Part shown: one piece after another, positions 8,763 through 17,350 of the stretch
How the letters are laid out: every line of letters begins with the position of its first letter
Numbering within the stretch: position 1 is the first letter of the stretch
Assembly (NCBI GenBank): GCA_964619065.1
Contig: CAZUCC010000009.1
Span: 29,620-93,619 of the forward strand
Direction: 5' to 3'
Length of the DNA stretch: 64,000 nt
Source: JANXUC01 sp964619065
Lineage (GTDB): Bacteria; Acidobacteriota; Terriglobia; Terriglobales; Acidobacteriaceae
Position numbers and translations under genes: made by a program
The notes under the pieces: model-generated
The model's database searches: none
What the model saw: the letters and a program-made list of their open reading frames with translations, nothing else
What the model was told of the DNA's origin: nothing

Positions 8763-10641
8763 CCCCACTTGTGGCCGCAGCGCCGCCTGCGGTGCTTTCC
8801 GCGTCCGCTGGCAAGCCCTTCTTCCCATGAAGCAATTCGACCACTGCCTGGTACAGGCGGGAACGCACTTCATAGCGCTCCTGCGCCCGCGTGATATAGC
8901 GCACGACGACTTCGACGCCCAGGCTTGCCGGCCGCACACTGATCGAAGGCGCCGCTGAAAATGACTTCACGCCATAACGATTCGTCACGCGCTGCCACTC
9001 CTGCTCCGCCAAGCGCGAATTCTTTTCCGTATCCTGCGTCACCATCTGGAGAATGCTCTCGATCACAGGAGAGGGGTCTTCGCTCTCCGGGATCTGCACC
9101 TGCAATTCGTCCCAGAGCCACTGGCCCGAAGTTGAGAAGTTGAAGTAGTGTCCCGAAACCGCGTAGCTGTTGACGAAAGCCACTTGCCGTCCCGTGGGAT
9201 ATCCCGAACCGCTCGAGCCGCCCGTTTCCAGAAGCACGGTGCGCAGCAGACTGATTTCCACGACTTCCCCACCGACACCGTTGATCTCCACCCAGTCTCC
9301 TACGCGGATCCCGTTGCGGCCCATGAGCACGAACCAGCCGCAGAAACCGAGGATGAAGCCTTGCAGCGCAACCGTCAGGCCCGCGCCGATCAGCCCGAGA
9401 ATCGTCGGCATCTGCTCCGGCATGCCAAAAATTACAAAGATGATCGCGAGCAGAGCTGCCGTCTTCAGCGTAAAACGAATTACGGTACGCAGCGTCAACA
9501 GTTGCCGATGATCGGGCCCGGCATCACCCAGCATCCGCTCCAGAACCCGCCCCAGCGCGTAAGCCAGCAACAGGATCAATGTGATCAAAAGCAGCGATTG
9601 CAATATGGCGTGCAACGCCGCCCGTTGCCGCATCTGCAACCCGTCGCTCCAGCGGCCATAGATGCCACTGAGGTCCTGGTAATCCTGGATGCGCTTATCG
9701 AACTCCGCCATACTCCGCTGATCTTCGGAAAGCTGTTGCACGGACTGTAATGCCACCGACGAAGCCTCTTTGGCCACATCTGCCGCCGCGGGACCTGCGC
9801 CACGATTTGCTGCCTGCTGCGTGAGCAACTGCTTTCGCGATTCTTCTTCGCGGACCTTCTGCTCCAGCGCATCGTGTTGGCGCGTCAGGTTGGCCGCCGC
9901 GGCCACGGCCTCCTGTTGTGCCGCTCGTATCTGGGCCTGCGCTGCTCGCAGCAGGCTCCACTGCTGCACGTGCGCCCACAAGCTGTTGGGAGAGGCATAC
10001 GTTTTGCTTAGCGCCCCTCCATAAACCGTTGCGCCCCGTGTATTCTCGGCCGCCTCGTGCTGCTCGCGCATCTGCACGACCTTGGTCTGCACATCGCCCC
10101 CAGCGCGCGTGAGGTCTTCCTTCGCGTCGGCGATTTCGTCCTCGTCGAGCGCCAGTTGCGCATCGGCAAGTTCGGATTGCCCCTCTATCCCCTGATCCGC
10201 ATTCCCGGCGTGCTCGGCCTTCTGGCGCAGATCGAGGGCGCGGTCCTGGTCTTTCTTGATCTGAACTTCCATCTGCCGGACTCGGGCTTCCAGCTCTCGC
10301 GCAGCGGGAGCCAGCGCCGGCGGGTGTGCGTTCACGCGGCGCAGGGCACTGGCAAAGTCCATATCCACTTCATGATCGGCCACATGCTCTGCCTCGCGAG
10401 CTAGTTCCTGATCGTCGGGTGTCCCGGCCCAGGCAGCCAGATCGCGCGCCACTATAAGCGGTCGTTTATCGACCGCAAACTCTTCGGGCACGGACTGCGC
10501 CAGTCCGTCTTTTCCCTGGAATGTGGCCTGGGGCTTCCCTTCGAGCTGCGACGCGCCAGGGTTGGTCAGTACCCAAGCCACCAAGGCCAGGGCTGTGGAC
10601 ATCAGCAATACCGCGAAAACGAGATTGGGTGAGCGCTTCAT
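8752..10641 (-). CDS. MscS-family mechanosensitive channel with long coiled-coil N-terminus
   Basis: MscS-type channels open under membrane tension to release solutes. The product (about 629 residues from the chosen start) begins with a signal or membrane helix (MKRSPNLVFAVLLMSTALAL), has a long periplasmic-type helical region rich in Glu, Gln, Lys and Arg (about 50-320), then several membrane helices, and the MscS core with GRNGIRVGDWVEINGVGGEV and a C-terminal beta/alpha part. The domain order is like the large MscK/YbdG-type members. The open frame continues upstream to 10752, but that stretch overlaps the vapC relic and has no export signal, so 10641 is preferred; no clear ribosome-binding site supports either. 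Confidence 0.85.
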   Translation of the reverse strand: MKRSPNLVFAVLLMSTALALVAWVLTNPGASQLEGKPQATFQGKDGLAQSVPEEFAVDKRPLIVARDLAAWAGTPDDQELAREAEHVADHEVDMDFASALRRVNAHPPALAPAARELEARVRQMEVQIKKDQDRALDLRQKAEHAGNADQGIEGQSELADAQLALDEDEIADAKEDLTRAGGDVQTKVVQMREQHEAAENTRGATVYGGALSKTYASPNSLWAHVQQWSLLRAAQAQIRAAQQEAVAAAANLTRQHDALEQKVREEESRKQLLTQQAANRGAGPAAADVAKEASSVALQSVQQLSEDQRSMAEFDKRIQDYQDLSGIYGRWSDGLQMRQRAALHAILQSLLLITLILLLAYALGRVLERMLGDAGPDHRQLLTLRTVIRFTLKTAALLAIIFVIFGMPEQMPTILGLIGAGLTVALQGFILGFCGWFVLMGRNGIRVGDWVEINGVGGEVVEISLLRTVLLETGGSSGSGYPTGRQVAFVNSYAVSGHYFNFSTSGQWLWDELQVQIPESEDPSPVIESILQMVTQDTEKNSRLAEQEWQRVTNRYGVKSFSAAPSISVRPASLGVEVVVRYITRAQERYEVRSRLYQAVVELLHGKKGLPADAESTAGGAAATSGASS

Positions 10642-10738
10642 GCGAAGGGTCAGCATAGCGGGAGGCATGGAGCGGGTCAACGCTCGCCAGGGCATTGCTC
10701 TCCTGGCCAACGTTTGCCTGACCAAGGACCACATGGAA

Positions 10739-10861
10739 TCAGAAGGCGCCAAGCCATTTCACCGGAAGGCTCGCCGCAAGGGCGTTCGCCAATTTTTCGT
10801 CGGCAGTAATCATCTCACCTTATAGTGGCGAGTGCGACACGGCGAACACGATTGTGCTCAC
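10739..10861 (-). pseudogene. vapC-type PIN toxin relic with its middle deleted
   Basis: In one frame the sequence gives MSTIVFAVSHSPL, a TAA stop (10820-10822), then GE and MITADEKLANALAASLPVKW followed by LGAF and TGA at 10739-10741. MSTIVF matches the first strand of VapC-like PIN nucleases, and TADEKL...LP.VKWLG matches their last strand and helix. About 90-100 residues carrying most catalytic acids are missing, so it cannot be an active nuclease. The GTG overlaps the stop of the antitoxin-like gene as GTGA, the usual coupled arrangement of vapBC. Confidence 0.65.
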
Positions 10862-11025
10862 CGATCTCTATTCCTATCCTCATGCACCATCTCTTCCGCC
10901 GAAGGGAATTTCTTGGTGGACGCTTTGGGGCTCCTGGCATGAAGTCGTTCTACCTTCTTTAAGAACTGCTGGCGGCGCTTGAGTTCGGCGCCGGTGGGGA
11001 TATTTTCCACGTAGAGTGTAGCCAT
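10858..11025 (-). pseudogene. vapB/FitA-type antitoxin with internal deletion
   Basis: The frame ATG 11025 to TGA 10858 encodes 55 residues: it starts MATLYVENIP, which is the opening strand of FitA/VapB ribbon-helix-helix antitoxins, and then jumps to AELKRRQQFLKKVERLHARS and FPSAEEMVHEDR, which look like the C-terminal toxin-binding tail. The two helices of the DNA-binding domain (about 30 residues) are absent. It could still be translated, but DNA binding is not expected. The adjacent toxin shows the same pattern of decay. Confidence 0.65.
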
Positions 11026-11128
11026 AGGGTTTCCCTAGGAACACATTAGCATTTCCACAGTATCTTGCCCGATTTTGACGGAGGCGCGGGCGTCCTCGCC
11101 GGTGCGGTATTCTAAATCCCGGTTCGCT

Positions 11129-12628
11129 ATGCACTTCCATTCCCAGGCATCGTTGCAAGCGCACGGGCGAGGACACTCGCACCTCCATCATGGGTTGCAA
11201 CTTTTGCGGACGGCGTTGTTCGGACTCGCGCTTTGTGGATCGGCATCGGCCCAAACTCCCCACCCCGCATTCGCTACCGGCGTCATCATCCCTGAAGTCG
11301 TATGCAGCGCCAACGCAAAACAGAGCTACGCCCTGTACTTGCCTTCGAACTTCTCTGACGCCGGCTTGTCTAGCACTCGCACCTGGCCCATCATCTACGT
11401 CTTCGATCCCGGTGCCCGAGGTCCAGCCGCCGTGGAAGCGATCCGAACCGCCGCCGAGAAATTCGGCTATATCGTGGCCGCGTCCAACAATTCCAGAAAT
11501 GGCGCCAACGGAGGCTCCATGGAAGCCGCGGAAGCTCTCTGGAACGACACGCAGCAGAGATTTTCCCTCGCTGCGCACCGCCGCTATGTCGCTGGCATGT
11601 CGGGAGGCGCTCGCGTCGCCACCCGCATCGCTCTTGCTTGCCAGGACTGCGTGGCGGGCGTGATTGCCAACGCCGCCGGATTTCCCATCGGCTCCGAGCC
11701 TTCGCGCACTATGAAATTCGCGTATTTCGCGGCGGTTGGGAATGCCGACTTCAACTATTCCGAATTCGTAGGATTGCGGCGAAAACTCGATGATGCTGGC
11801 GCACACTACCGGATTCGCATCTTCGAAGGAAAGCACGGCTGGGCGCCCGCCGAAGTCTGGCTCGAAGCCCTGGACTGGATGGATCTGCGAGCCATGTCCG
11901 CCGGAACGTTAGCGCGCGACCAGCCACGGATTCAAAAAACTCTGGAGGACGAATTGAAAAGGGCGGCCGAATTTCAGTCTGGGGTTCATGCAAAGGCCAA
12001 TCCGCTGGAAGCCTTCCGCCAGTATCAGGCCGTGGTGCGCGATTTCGAGGGCTTGGCGGATATCGGCCCCGCGCAAAAGCTACTTGCCGAACTGGAAAAG
12101 AACAAGGCAGTCACGACTGCGGAAAAGCAGGAGACAGAGGCCATTGCCCAGCAAGCCCGGCTAACCGCGCCAATATCCGTTCAAATTCAGGCCATCGCCT
12201 CCGGCAGCCTCGGCATCACCGACCTGCCAGCTCTCAAACGCGATGTTGCCGAGCTCAAGAAGCGAGCGGCAGAGACACCGAACGCAAGCGATTCCAAAAC
12301 TCTGGTCGTTCACCGCGCACTGGGAGAAGTGCTGGTGCTGGCCTATGAGTCCGGACAAGGCAGCATGGAGCAGAAGAACTACCATGCCGCGCAACTCTAT
12401 TTTGATGTAGCCGCGGCAGGGTCCGAGAATCCCGCATGGGCGCACTACCAGCAGGCCCGCGCTTACGCCATGCTGTCGAACAAGAAAGACATGTTCGCGG
12501 AGTTGCGCCTTGCGCTGGCAGGAGGCTTCCATGATCCCGCCGCTCTCGAAGCCCCTGAGTTTCAGGCGTATCGCGAACAGCCCGAGTTCCAGGTCTTCGT
12601 GTCCCAGTGGAAACAGGCTGAAAAGTGA
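11129..12628 (+). CDS. Exported alpha/beta hydrolase with C-terminal TPR-like region
   Basis: From ATG 11129 the product has 499 residues. A signal peptide lies at about 25-45 (LLRTALFGLALCGSASAQ) after an unusual His-rich lead-in (HGRGHSHLHHG). An esterase/depolymerase-type alpha/beta hydrolase domain follows (about 50-265), with a strand IIYVFDPGARG, the nucleophile elbow GMSGGA, and a candidate catalytic His in EGKHGWAP. The rest (about 280-499) is helical with TPR-like spacing. Substrate is unknown. An upstream ATG at 11075 is in frame but adds no recognisable sequence. Confidence 0.75.
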   Translation: MHFHSQASLQAHGRGHSHLHHGLQLLRTALFGLALCGSASAQTPHPAFATGVIIPEVVCSANAKQSYALYLPSNFSDAGLSSTRTWPIIYVFDPGARGPAAVEAIRTAAEKFGYIVAASNNSRNGANGGSMEAAEALWNDTQQRFSLAAHRRYVAGMSGGARVATRIALACQDCVAGVIANAAGFPIGSEPSRTMKFAYFAAVGNADFNYSEFVGLRRKLDDAGAHYRIRIFEGKHGWAPAEVWLEALDWMDLRAMSAGTLARDQPRIQKTLEDELKRAAEFQSGVHAKANPLEAFRQYQAVVRDFEGLADIGPAQKLLAELEKNKAVTTAEKQETEAIAQQARLTAPISVQIQAIASGSLGITDLPALKRDVAELKKRAAETPNASDSKTLVVHRALGEVLVLAYESGQGSMEQKNYHAAQLYFDVAAAGSENPAWAHYQQARAYAMLSNKKDMFAELRLALAGGFHDPAALEAPEFQAYREQPEFQVFVSQWKQAEK

Positions 12629-12710
12629 AAATGAAATTGAGTCTGTGACTGGAGTGTGGGCAAAACGATTTGGGGTCGAACCAGAATTTCTTGAATCGAT
12701 TTCAAAGTAA

Positions 12711-13517
12711 CTACGACCGGCCGTCGGGTAGTGGTGCCTTGTCAGCCTCCATGTGCACACGTAAGTCTTGCAGAATTTTCTTGTTGAAAGACTTGATGTG
12801 AATCCCGAAAGCATCCATTTCGATTAGGGCTTGGAACGATTTCCGTCGTTTGCGTGCTTCAAGTTTAGCTTCGGCTTCCTTGAACGATTCGAACGCAACT
12901 AAATCCGCAGGTTGTAAGGCAACGCAATCCTGCCATGCCAGTGGTCTAATCGTTGTGAAGTAATCTTTATAGCGAAATCTTGGCGCATTCATTAGCGTGT
13001 TAAAACCATTAAGAATTGTGGGATCGTATTTGCCGTCACCGCCAGTTCGATCATGGAATAACGTCACCCTAGCAGGCTGACCATTCCCACTGGTGTATAA
13101 ATCCTCTCCAACTGTATACATGACAAATCTCGGGAGCAGTCCGTAGGCAGCCTTCAGTCGGTCATCAGCCCATTCAGGAAACACCTCGCATAGATCATCT
13201 AGTTCAATCGCGTAAGCAACCGAATGCATTCCCTCGCTACGATTTATGACGCCAAACAATCCACGCACAAAAGTATCGCGTTCATCCAACGACCAACCTT
13301 CAAATTCGTCATGTCGTCCACTGCACGCTGAAGCGTGATAGCGGGAAATGATCGGTCTTCCTTCCCGCGCCAGTCGCCGATTGACCGCATCGATCTGTAG
13401 CTTCCAAGCCCTGCGCACCTCGTTCCAGACCTTACCCCGAGCTACCAAACAAGAAAATACAAACAGGTTTTGCTTGGCTCCGTCGTAACTCTCATCCATG
13501 TAGCCAGTAAACAACAC
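12711..13517 (-). CDS. DUF3800 domain protein
   Basis: The 268-residue product begins MLFTGYMDESYDGAKQ; the DES at the first strand, the HDR in the middle (TLFHDRTGG) and LQPADLVAFESFKEA near the end are the acidic landmarks of DUF3800, which has an RNase H-like fold. The biochemical role of the family is not established; members often sit in mobile or defence-rich regions. Here it is flanked by a hydrolase gene and a palindromic repeat, with no phage or transposase genes beside it. Its stop lies 82 bases from the convergent hydrolase gene. Confidence 0.8.
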   Translation of the reverse strand: MLFTGYMDESYDGAKQNLFVFSCLVARGKVWNEVRRAWKLQIDAVNRRLAREGRPIISRYHASACSGRHDEFEGWSLDERDTFVRGLFGVINRSEGMHSVAYAIELDDLCEVFPEWADDRLKAAYGLLPRFVMYTVGEDLYTSGNGQPARVTLFHDRTGGDGKYDPTILNGFNTLMNAPRFRYKDYFTTIRPLAWQDCVALQPADLVAFESFKEAEAKLEARKRRKSFQALIEMDAFGIHIKSFNKKILQDLRVHMEADKAPLPDGRS

Positions 13518-13597
13518 ACGAATGTCCCTCTCTCAAATCCTAGAGGATTGAACGGTCCCCGGAATTCTCATAGCGAATAAATTAGGTGCCGAATTTT

Positions 13598-13763
13598 GGG
13601 TAGTGGTGCAGTTTGGATATTTCAACAAAGTTGTCATTCCGAAGCGCGGCAGTAGCGCGCGAGGAATCTGCTCTTTTACTGCCAGGAGCAGATTCCTCGC
13701 CGATAGACCTGGCTCGGAATGACAAAGCCAGAGGAGTGTATTTACGAAACTGCACCACGACCC
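13598..13763. repeat. Nested palindromic element, about 166 bp
   Basis: Three concentric inverted repeats are visible: an outer pair of 17 bases with one mismatch (13598-13614 with 13747-13763), a middle pair TGTCATTCCGA/TCGGAATGACA (13632-13642 with 13714-13724) and an inner pair CGAGGAATCTGCTC/GAGCAGATTCCTCG (13660-13673 with 13686-13699). No gene is inside. The middle and inner units recur singly at 25508-25543 and 46019-46051, so this is a composite member of a dispersed repeat family, similar in layout to a MITE. Confidence 0.85.
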
Positions 13764-13777
13764 CGACCGTTGCTTTC

Positions 13778-13806
13778 TTGACACCCCGTTTCCTGCCCTT
13801 TATCCT
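13778..13806 (+). promoter_or_regulatory. Sigma-70 promoter of the yceD-rpmF-plsX-fabD operon
   Basis: TTGACA (13778-13783), a 17-base spacer and TATCCT (13801-13806). It directly follows the palindromic element and lies about 90 bases upstream of the yceD start. Confidence 0.65.
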
Positions 13807-13893
13807 AGTAAATTGTACCCCCATAGTTCGCGGCGCCTATATGCGCCAGGCAAGCTGGCTGGGGGCGTAAAGCATTGGGGGCACGAGAGTTGT

Positions 13894-14445
13894 ATGTTTA
13901 TCGATATCCACGAGTTGGAGTTGCACCCCGTGGATTTCGAGGAGGAGTTTGGGGCGGGCGTCCTTGACCTTGGTCCGGACTGTTCGCAGCGTACTCCCCT
14001 GAAGACAACGGGCCGGGCTGAGTTGGTTCCCGAGCATCATGGCAAGCATGAAAGGCTCCTGGACATACGCGTTCATGGGGACTTTGCCACGACCCTCGAA
14101 GTCCCGTGCGCTCGCTGCCTGGAAGCCGTGGTCACCGAGGTCAGCAACCCTTACGATCTGCTCTATCGGCCCGAAGGATCGGACGCGGGCCAGGAAGAAT
14201 TGAGCGTAACGGCAGCAGAAGCTGAAATCAGCTACTATGCGGGCAACGGCCTGGAACTGGCGGACGTGCTGCGGGAACAGGTTCTGCTGGCGGTTCCGCT
14301 GAAGATGCTTTGCCGGCCGGATTGTCAAGGGCTTTGCCCTTCCTGCGGGCGTAACCGGAATTTGGAACCGTGCGAGTGCGAAGAAAAGAGTGAAGACCCG
14401 CGCTGGTCGGGATTGAAAGACATTCGCAATCAACTGAAGACTTAA
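13894..14445 (+). CDS. yceD: YceD family (DUF177) protein
   Basis: YceD proteins are linked to large-subunit rRNA maturation and almost always precede rpmF. The 183-residue product shows the family signature CARCLE (about residues 71-76) and a C-terminal Cys cluster (CRPDCQGLCPSCGRN) seen in many non-proteobacterial members. The ATG at 13894 is the first that gives a family-like N-terminus (MFIDIHELE). It is first in a four-gene operon with rpmF, plsX and fabD. Confidence 0.9.
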   Translation: MFIDIHELELHPVDFEEEFGAGVLDLGPDCSQRTPLKTTGRAELVPEHHGKHERLLDIRVHGDFATTLEVPCARCLEAVVTEVSNPYDLLYRPEGSDAGQEELSVTAAEAEISYYAGNGLELADVLREQVLLAVPLKMLCRPDCQGLCPSCGRNRNLEPCECEEKSEDPRWSGLKDIRNQLKT

Positions 14446-14504
14446 GGCTGCGAGCGCTGCGGCCCGTAAGAAAAGATTCAAGAAGACAAGAAAAGAGATT
14501 TTCG

Positions 14505-14690
14505 ATGCCTAATCCAAAACGACGTCATTCACAGAAACGAACCAGCACGCGCAGGGCGCACGATTTCCTGAGCCAACCCTCGCTTTCGGATTGTCCGAAC
14601 TGCCACGAAAAGAAAGCGCCCCACCGCGCCTGCGCGAAGTGCGGCTACTATAAGGGCCGTGAAGTGCTGGTCGTCAAAGAAGCGAAGTAA
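14505..14690 (+). CDS. rpmF: Ribosomal protein bL32
   Basis: Sixty-one residues, starting MPNPKRRHSQKRTSTRRAHD as in most bL32 proteins. A zinc ribbon is intact: CPNC at about 37-40 and CAKC later. It binds 23S rRNA near the peptide exit side of the 50S subunit. Position between yceD and plsX is the conserved order in bacteria. Confidence 0.97.
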   Translation: MPNPKRRHSQKRTSTRRAHDFLSQPSLSDCPNCHEKKAPHRACAKCGYYKGREVLVVKEAK

Positions 14691-14721
14691 AGAAACCAAG
14701 TAAGCCCTTCTCCCGAAAAGC

Positions 14722-15810
14722 ATGGCGAGCACCATAGCCCTAGACGCGATGGGTGCCGACAAGGCGCCGAAACCTGAAATTGAAGGCGCCCTGCAGGCGG
14801 CGCGTCAATTCGGGGTGCGTGTGCTGCTCGTCGGACGCGAGGAAATCATTCGCGCCGAGCTCGAACGCCATCCGCACAGCGATCTTCCCATCGAAATCGT
14901 TCACGCCAGCGAACAAATCACCATGCAAGACAAGGCGGCGCAGGCCGTGCGCGCCAAGCGCGATTCCTCCATGCGGGTAGGCCTGCGGCTGGTGCGGGAA
15001 GGGCGTGCGGCTGGATTCGTAACCGCAGGCAACACGGGCGCGGCCATGGCCACAGCGAAGATGGTATTGGGCGCGTTGCCCCGCGTGGACCGGCCGGCAC
15101 TGGCGGCGGTGTTTCCCAATGCCGTGGGAACATGGTCCATCATGCTCGACGTGGGCGCCAACGTGGACTGCAAGCCGGAAAACCTGGAGCAGTTCGCCGT
15201 GATGGGCGAGATTTATTTTCGCAGCATTTTTGGAACAAGGCGGCCGCGCGTGGGCTTGCTCTCCATTGGCGAGGAAGAAACCAAGGGCAACGAACTCACG
15301 CGGGCTTCGTTCAAGCTCTTGAAAGAGCTTCCGCTGAACTTCGTGGGCAACGTGGAGGGGCGAGACCTCTACGGCGGACAGGTGGACGTCATCGTAGCCG
15401 ACGGGTTCGTGGGCAACGTCGCGCTCAAGATTTCCGAGGGCGTGGTCAATCTGGTGCGCTTCGCGCTCAAAGAATCGCTGCGGGCAACGATCACGCGGCA
15501 GGTCGGATACTTGCTTTCGCGCAGTGCCTTCGCGGACTTCAAGAAACGCCTCGATTACTCGGAATCTGGCGGAGCGCCGCTACTGGGACTGAAGGGCGTG
15601 TGCATCGTGAGCCATGGATCTTCGAATGCGAACGCGATCAAGAACGCGATTCGCGTGGCATCGGAAGTGGCTTCGGGCAACATCAATCAGCACATCGCAG
15701 CGGGATTGGCGGCGATTCCGAAGCGTGCTTCTTCCCCTGGACCTTCAACCGCCGCGACCGGAGCTTCAACGGCTACAGCCGGAGTTGCAGCCGCGCAATC
15801 CGTCGAGTAA
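14722..15810 (+). CDS. plsX: Phosphate acyltransferase PlsX
   Basis: PlsX converts acyl-ACP and phosphate to acyl-phosphate for phospholipid synthesis. The 362-residue product starts IALDAMGADKAPKPEIEGA, the usual PlsX opening, has the GNTGAAMA block, and GVCIVSHGSSNANAIKNAI near the C-terminus. A poorly conserved Ala/Thr/Pro-rich tail of about 30 residues follows. It lies 31 bases after rpmF and 15 bases before fabD. Confidence 0.96.
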   Translation: MASTIALDAMGADKAPKPEIEGALQAARQFGVRVLLVGREEIIRAELERHPHSDLPIEIVHASEQITMQDKAAQAVRAKRDSSMRVGLRLVREGRAAGFVTAGNTGAAMATAKMVLGALPRVDRPALAAVFPNAVGTWSIMLDVGANVDCKPENLEQFAVMGEIYFRSIFGTRRPRVGLLSIGEEETKGNELTRASFKLLKELPLNFVGNVEGRDLYGGQVDVIVADGFVGNVALKISEGVVNLVRFALKESLRATITRQVGYLLSRSAFADFKKRLDYSESGGAPLLGLKGVCIVSHGSSNANAIKNAIRVASEVASGNINQHIAAGLAAIPKRASSPGPSTAATGASTATAGVAAAQSVE

Positions 15811-15825
15811 ACATTCTCCATTTCT

Positions 15826-16770
15826 ATGACAACTTCAACATCTTCTCTGGCATTTCTCTTCCCGGGACAGGGATCGCAAGCTGTGGGCATGGGCAAGGAA
15901 CTCACGGAAAAGTACGCCGTTGCCCGGCAGACGTTCGAAGAAGCCGATGCCACACTCGGCCTGCCGCTCTCGCGCCTGTGCTGGGAAGGACCGGAAGACC
16001 AGTTGCGCCGGACCGAGATCACGCAACCGGCCATCCTGACGGTTTCGGTCGCTACCTGGCGCGTGCTGGCTGAACAGGGCGTCGAACCCGCGTGGGTGGC
16101 GGGACACAGCCTCGGCGAATATTCTGCCCACGTTGCGGCAGGAACCCTGAGCTTCGCCGACGCCGTGCGCACGGTCCACAACCGCGGACGCTATATGCAG
16201 GAAGCGGTACCGGTGGGTGTTGGAGCCATGGCAGCGATCGTGGGGATGAATGTGGAGATGGTGCGGCAGGTGTGCGGCGATGCCCAGCAAGGACAAGTTT
16301 GCGAACCTGCGAACATGAACTCCCCGGATCAGATCGTTATCTCCGGGCACAAAGCGGCAGTGGAGCGAGCTGTCGCGATGGCCACCGGGCAGGGTGCAAA
16401 GAAGGCCGTACTGCTGTCGGTCAGCGCTCCTTTCCATTGTTCACTGATGCGGCCAGCACAAGAGTGTCTGGCACAGGACTTGAACGTACTGCACATGCAG
16501 AACCCAGCGACGCCGGTGATGTGCAACGTGGATGCAGTCATGGTTGAAACGGCAGATACCAGCCGGGACGCGCTGATTCGCCAGGTAACGGGCGCTGTGC
16601 GCTGGGATGAGTGCGTGCGCGGGCTTATTGCCCAAGGCGTCGAGACATTCGTGGAAGTTGGTCCCGGCAAAGTGCTCTGGGGGCTCATGCGGCAAATTGA
16701 TCGCGCAAAAACAGCCTGGCAAACATCCGACGATGCGGCATTGCAGAAAACGCTACAGGGGCTAGCGTAG
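15826..16770 (+). CDS. fabD: Malonyl-CoA-ACP transacylase FabD
   Basis: FabD moves malonyl from CoA to acyl carrier protein at the start of fatty acid synthesis. The 314-residue product has the opening FPGQGSQAVGMGKEL, the active-site GHSLGEYSA (about 92-100), and the catalytic His within APFHCSLM. fabH, often between plsX and fabD, is absent here, and no fabG or acpP follows within the window: the next gene is convergent. Confidence 0.96.
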   Translation: MTTSTSSLAFLFPGQGSQAVGMGKELTEKYAVARQTFEEADATLGLPLSRLCWEGPEDQLRRTEITQPAILTVSVATWRVLAEQGVEPAWVAGHSLGEYSAHVAAGTLSFADAVRTVHNRGRYMQEAVPVGVGAMAAIVGMNVEMVRQVCGDAQQGQVCEPANMNSPDQIVISGHKAAVERAVAMATGQGAKKAVLLSVSAPFHCSLMRPAQECLAQDLNVLHMQNPATPVMCNVDAVMVETADTSRDALIRQVTGAVRWDECVRGLIAQGVETFVEVGPGKVLWGLMRQIDRAKTAWQTSDDAALQKTLQGLA

Positions 16771-17205
16771 CTAACAGGGCGGGTAACTGAACGTCTTATC
16801 GCGTTTCTCCACCCAGACACGCGCCGGAGTTGCGCGATTGTTGACAACCACCTCTACGACGACGCCGCTGCCGCCTCCGCGGCATTCTCCCGATGCCCGA
16901 ATTCTGTGGGTCTTCACCATGCCCCACTCGCCTCCGGGTCCCCAATCCGTGTAAAACTCATTGAAGGGATACCTCTTATACTCCTGCGGGTGCTGCTTCC
17001 AGGCCGGGTCGTGCATCCAGATGCCGTAGGCGCTTTCAAAATCTTTTTGTTCAAGGGATGTGAAGAACTTGTCCGCAACATGCTCCTCGGGCCAGTAGCG
17101 GTAGAGCCACACGAGAAAACCTGTAAGCAACAGCAGTAGAACCCCAACGCCGATCTTGATTTTCAGCCGGCGCTCGCGCGTAGGGTCGTAAGTCGGTGCG
17201 TCCAT
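16771..17205 (-). CDS. Small single-pass membrane protein, unknown function
   Basis: About 144 residues from ATG 17205 (a second ATG at 17214 is also possible). One membrane helix near the N-terminus (IKIGVGVLLLLLTGFLVWLYRYW) is followed by a compact domain with KFFTSLEQKDFESAYGIW, a pattern like the NTF2-like DUF4878 or lipoprotein-type domains that follow a membrane anchor, and a C-terminal beta-rich part. No enzyme motif is seen. It is convergent with fabD and abuts its stop codon. Confidence 0.7.
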   Translation of the reverse strand: MDAPTYDPTRERRLKIKIGVGVLLLLLTGFLVWLYRYWPEEHVADKFFTSLEQKDFESAYGIWMHDPAWKQHPQEYKRYPFNEFYTDWGPGGEWGMVKTHRIRASGECRGGGSGVVVEVVVNNRATPARVWVEKRDKTFSYPPC

Positions 17206-17350
17206 CAGCGTCATAGCCTCTCCAGCATATACGGAACCCGCCGCCGGGAAAAAGTTCCCTGGCCAGCTTCCTGGGGGGCGGGCCCCGCTGCAGGCCCCGA
17301 CACGCTAGAATCGATTCTTTCCACAACCGCAGGAGATCGCAGATCAGCCA

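Noticed and set aside
10880..11836. Long minus-strand open frame opposite the exported hydrolase
   Set aside because: Composition is Arg/Gly/Ser-rich without domains; it is antisense to a clear gene. Its lower part does cover the vapB relic, which is called separately in its own frame.
13613..13870. Plus-strand frame across the nested palindrome
   Set aside because: It consists of repeat arms and promoter sequence, with no start signal.
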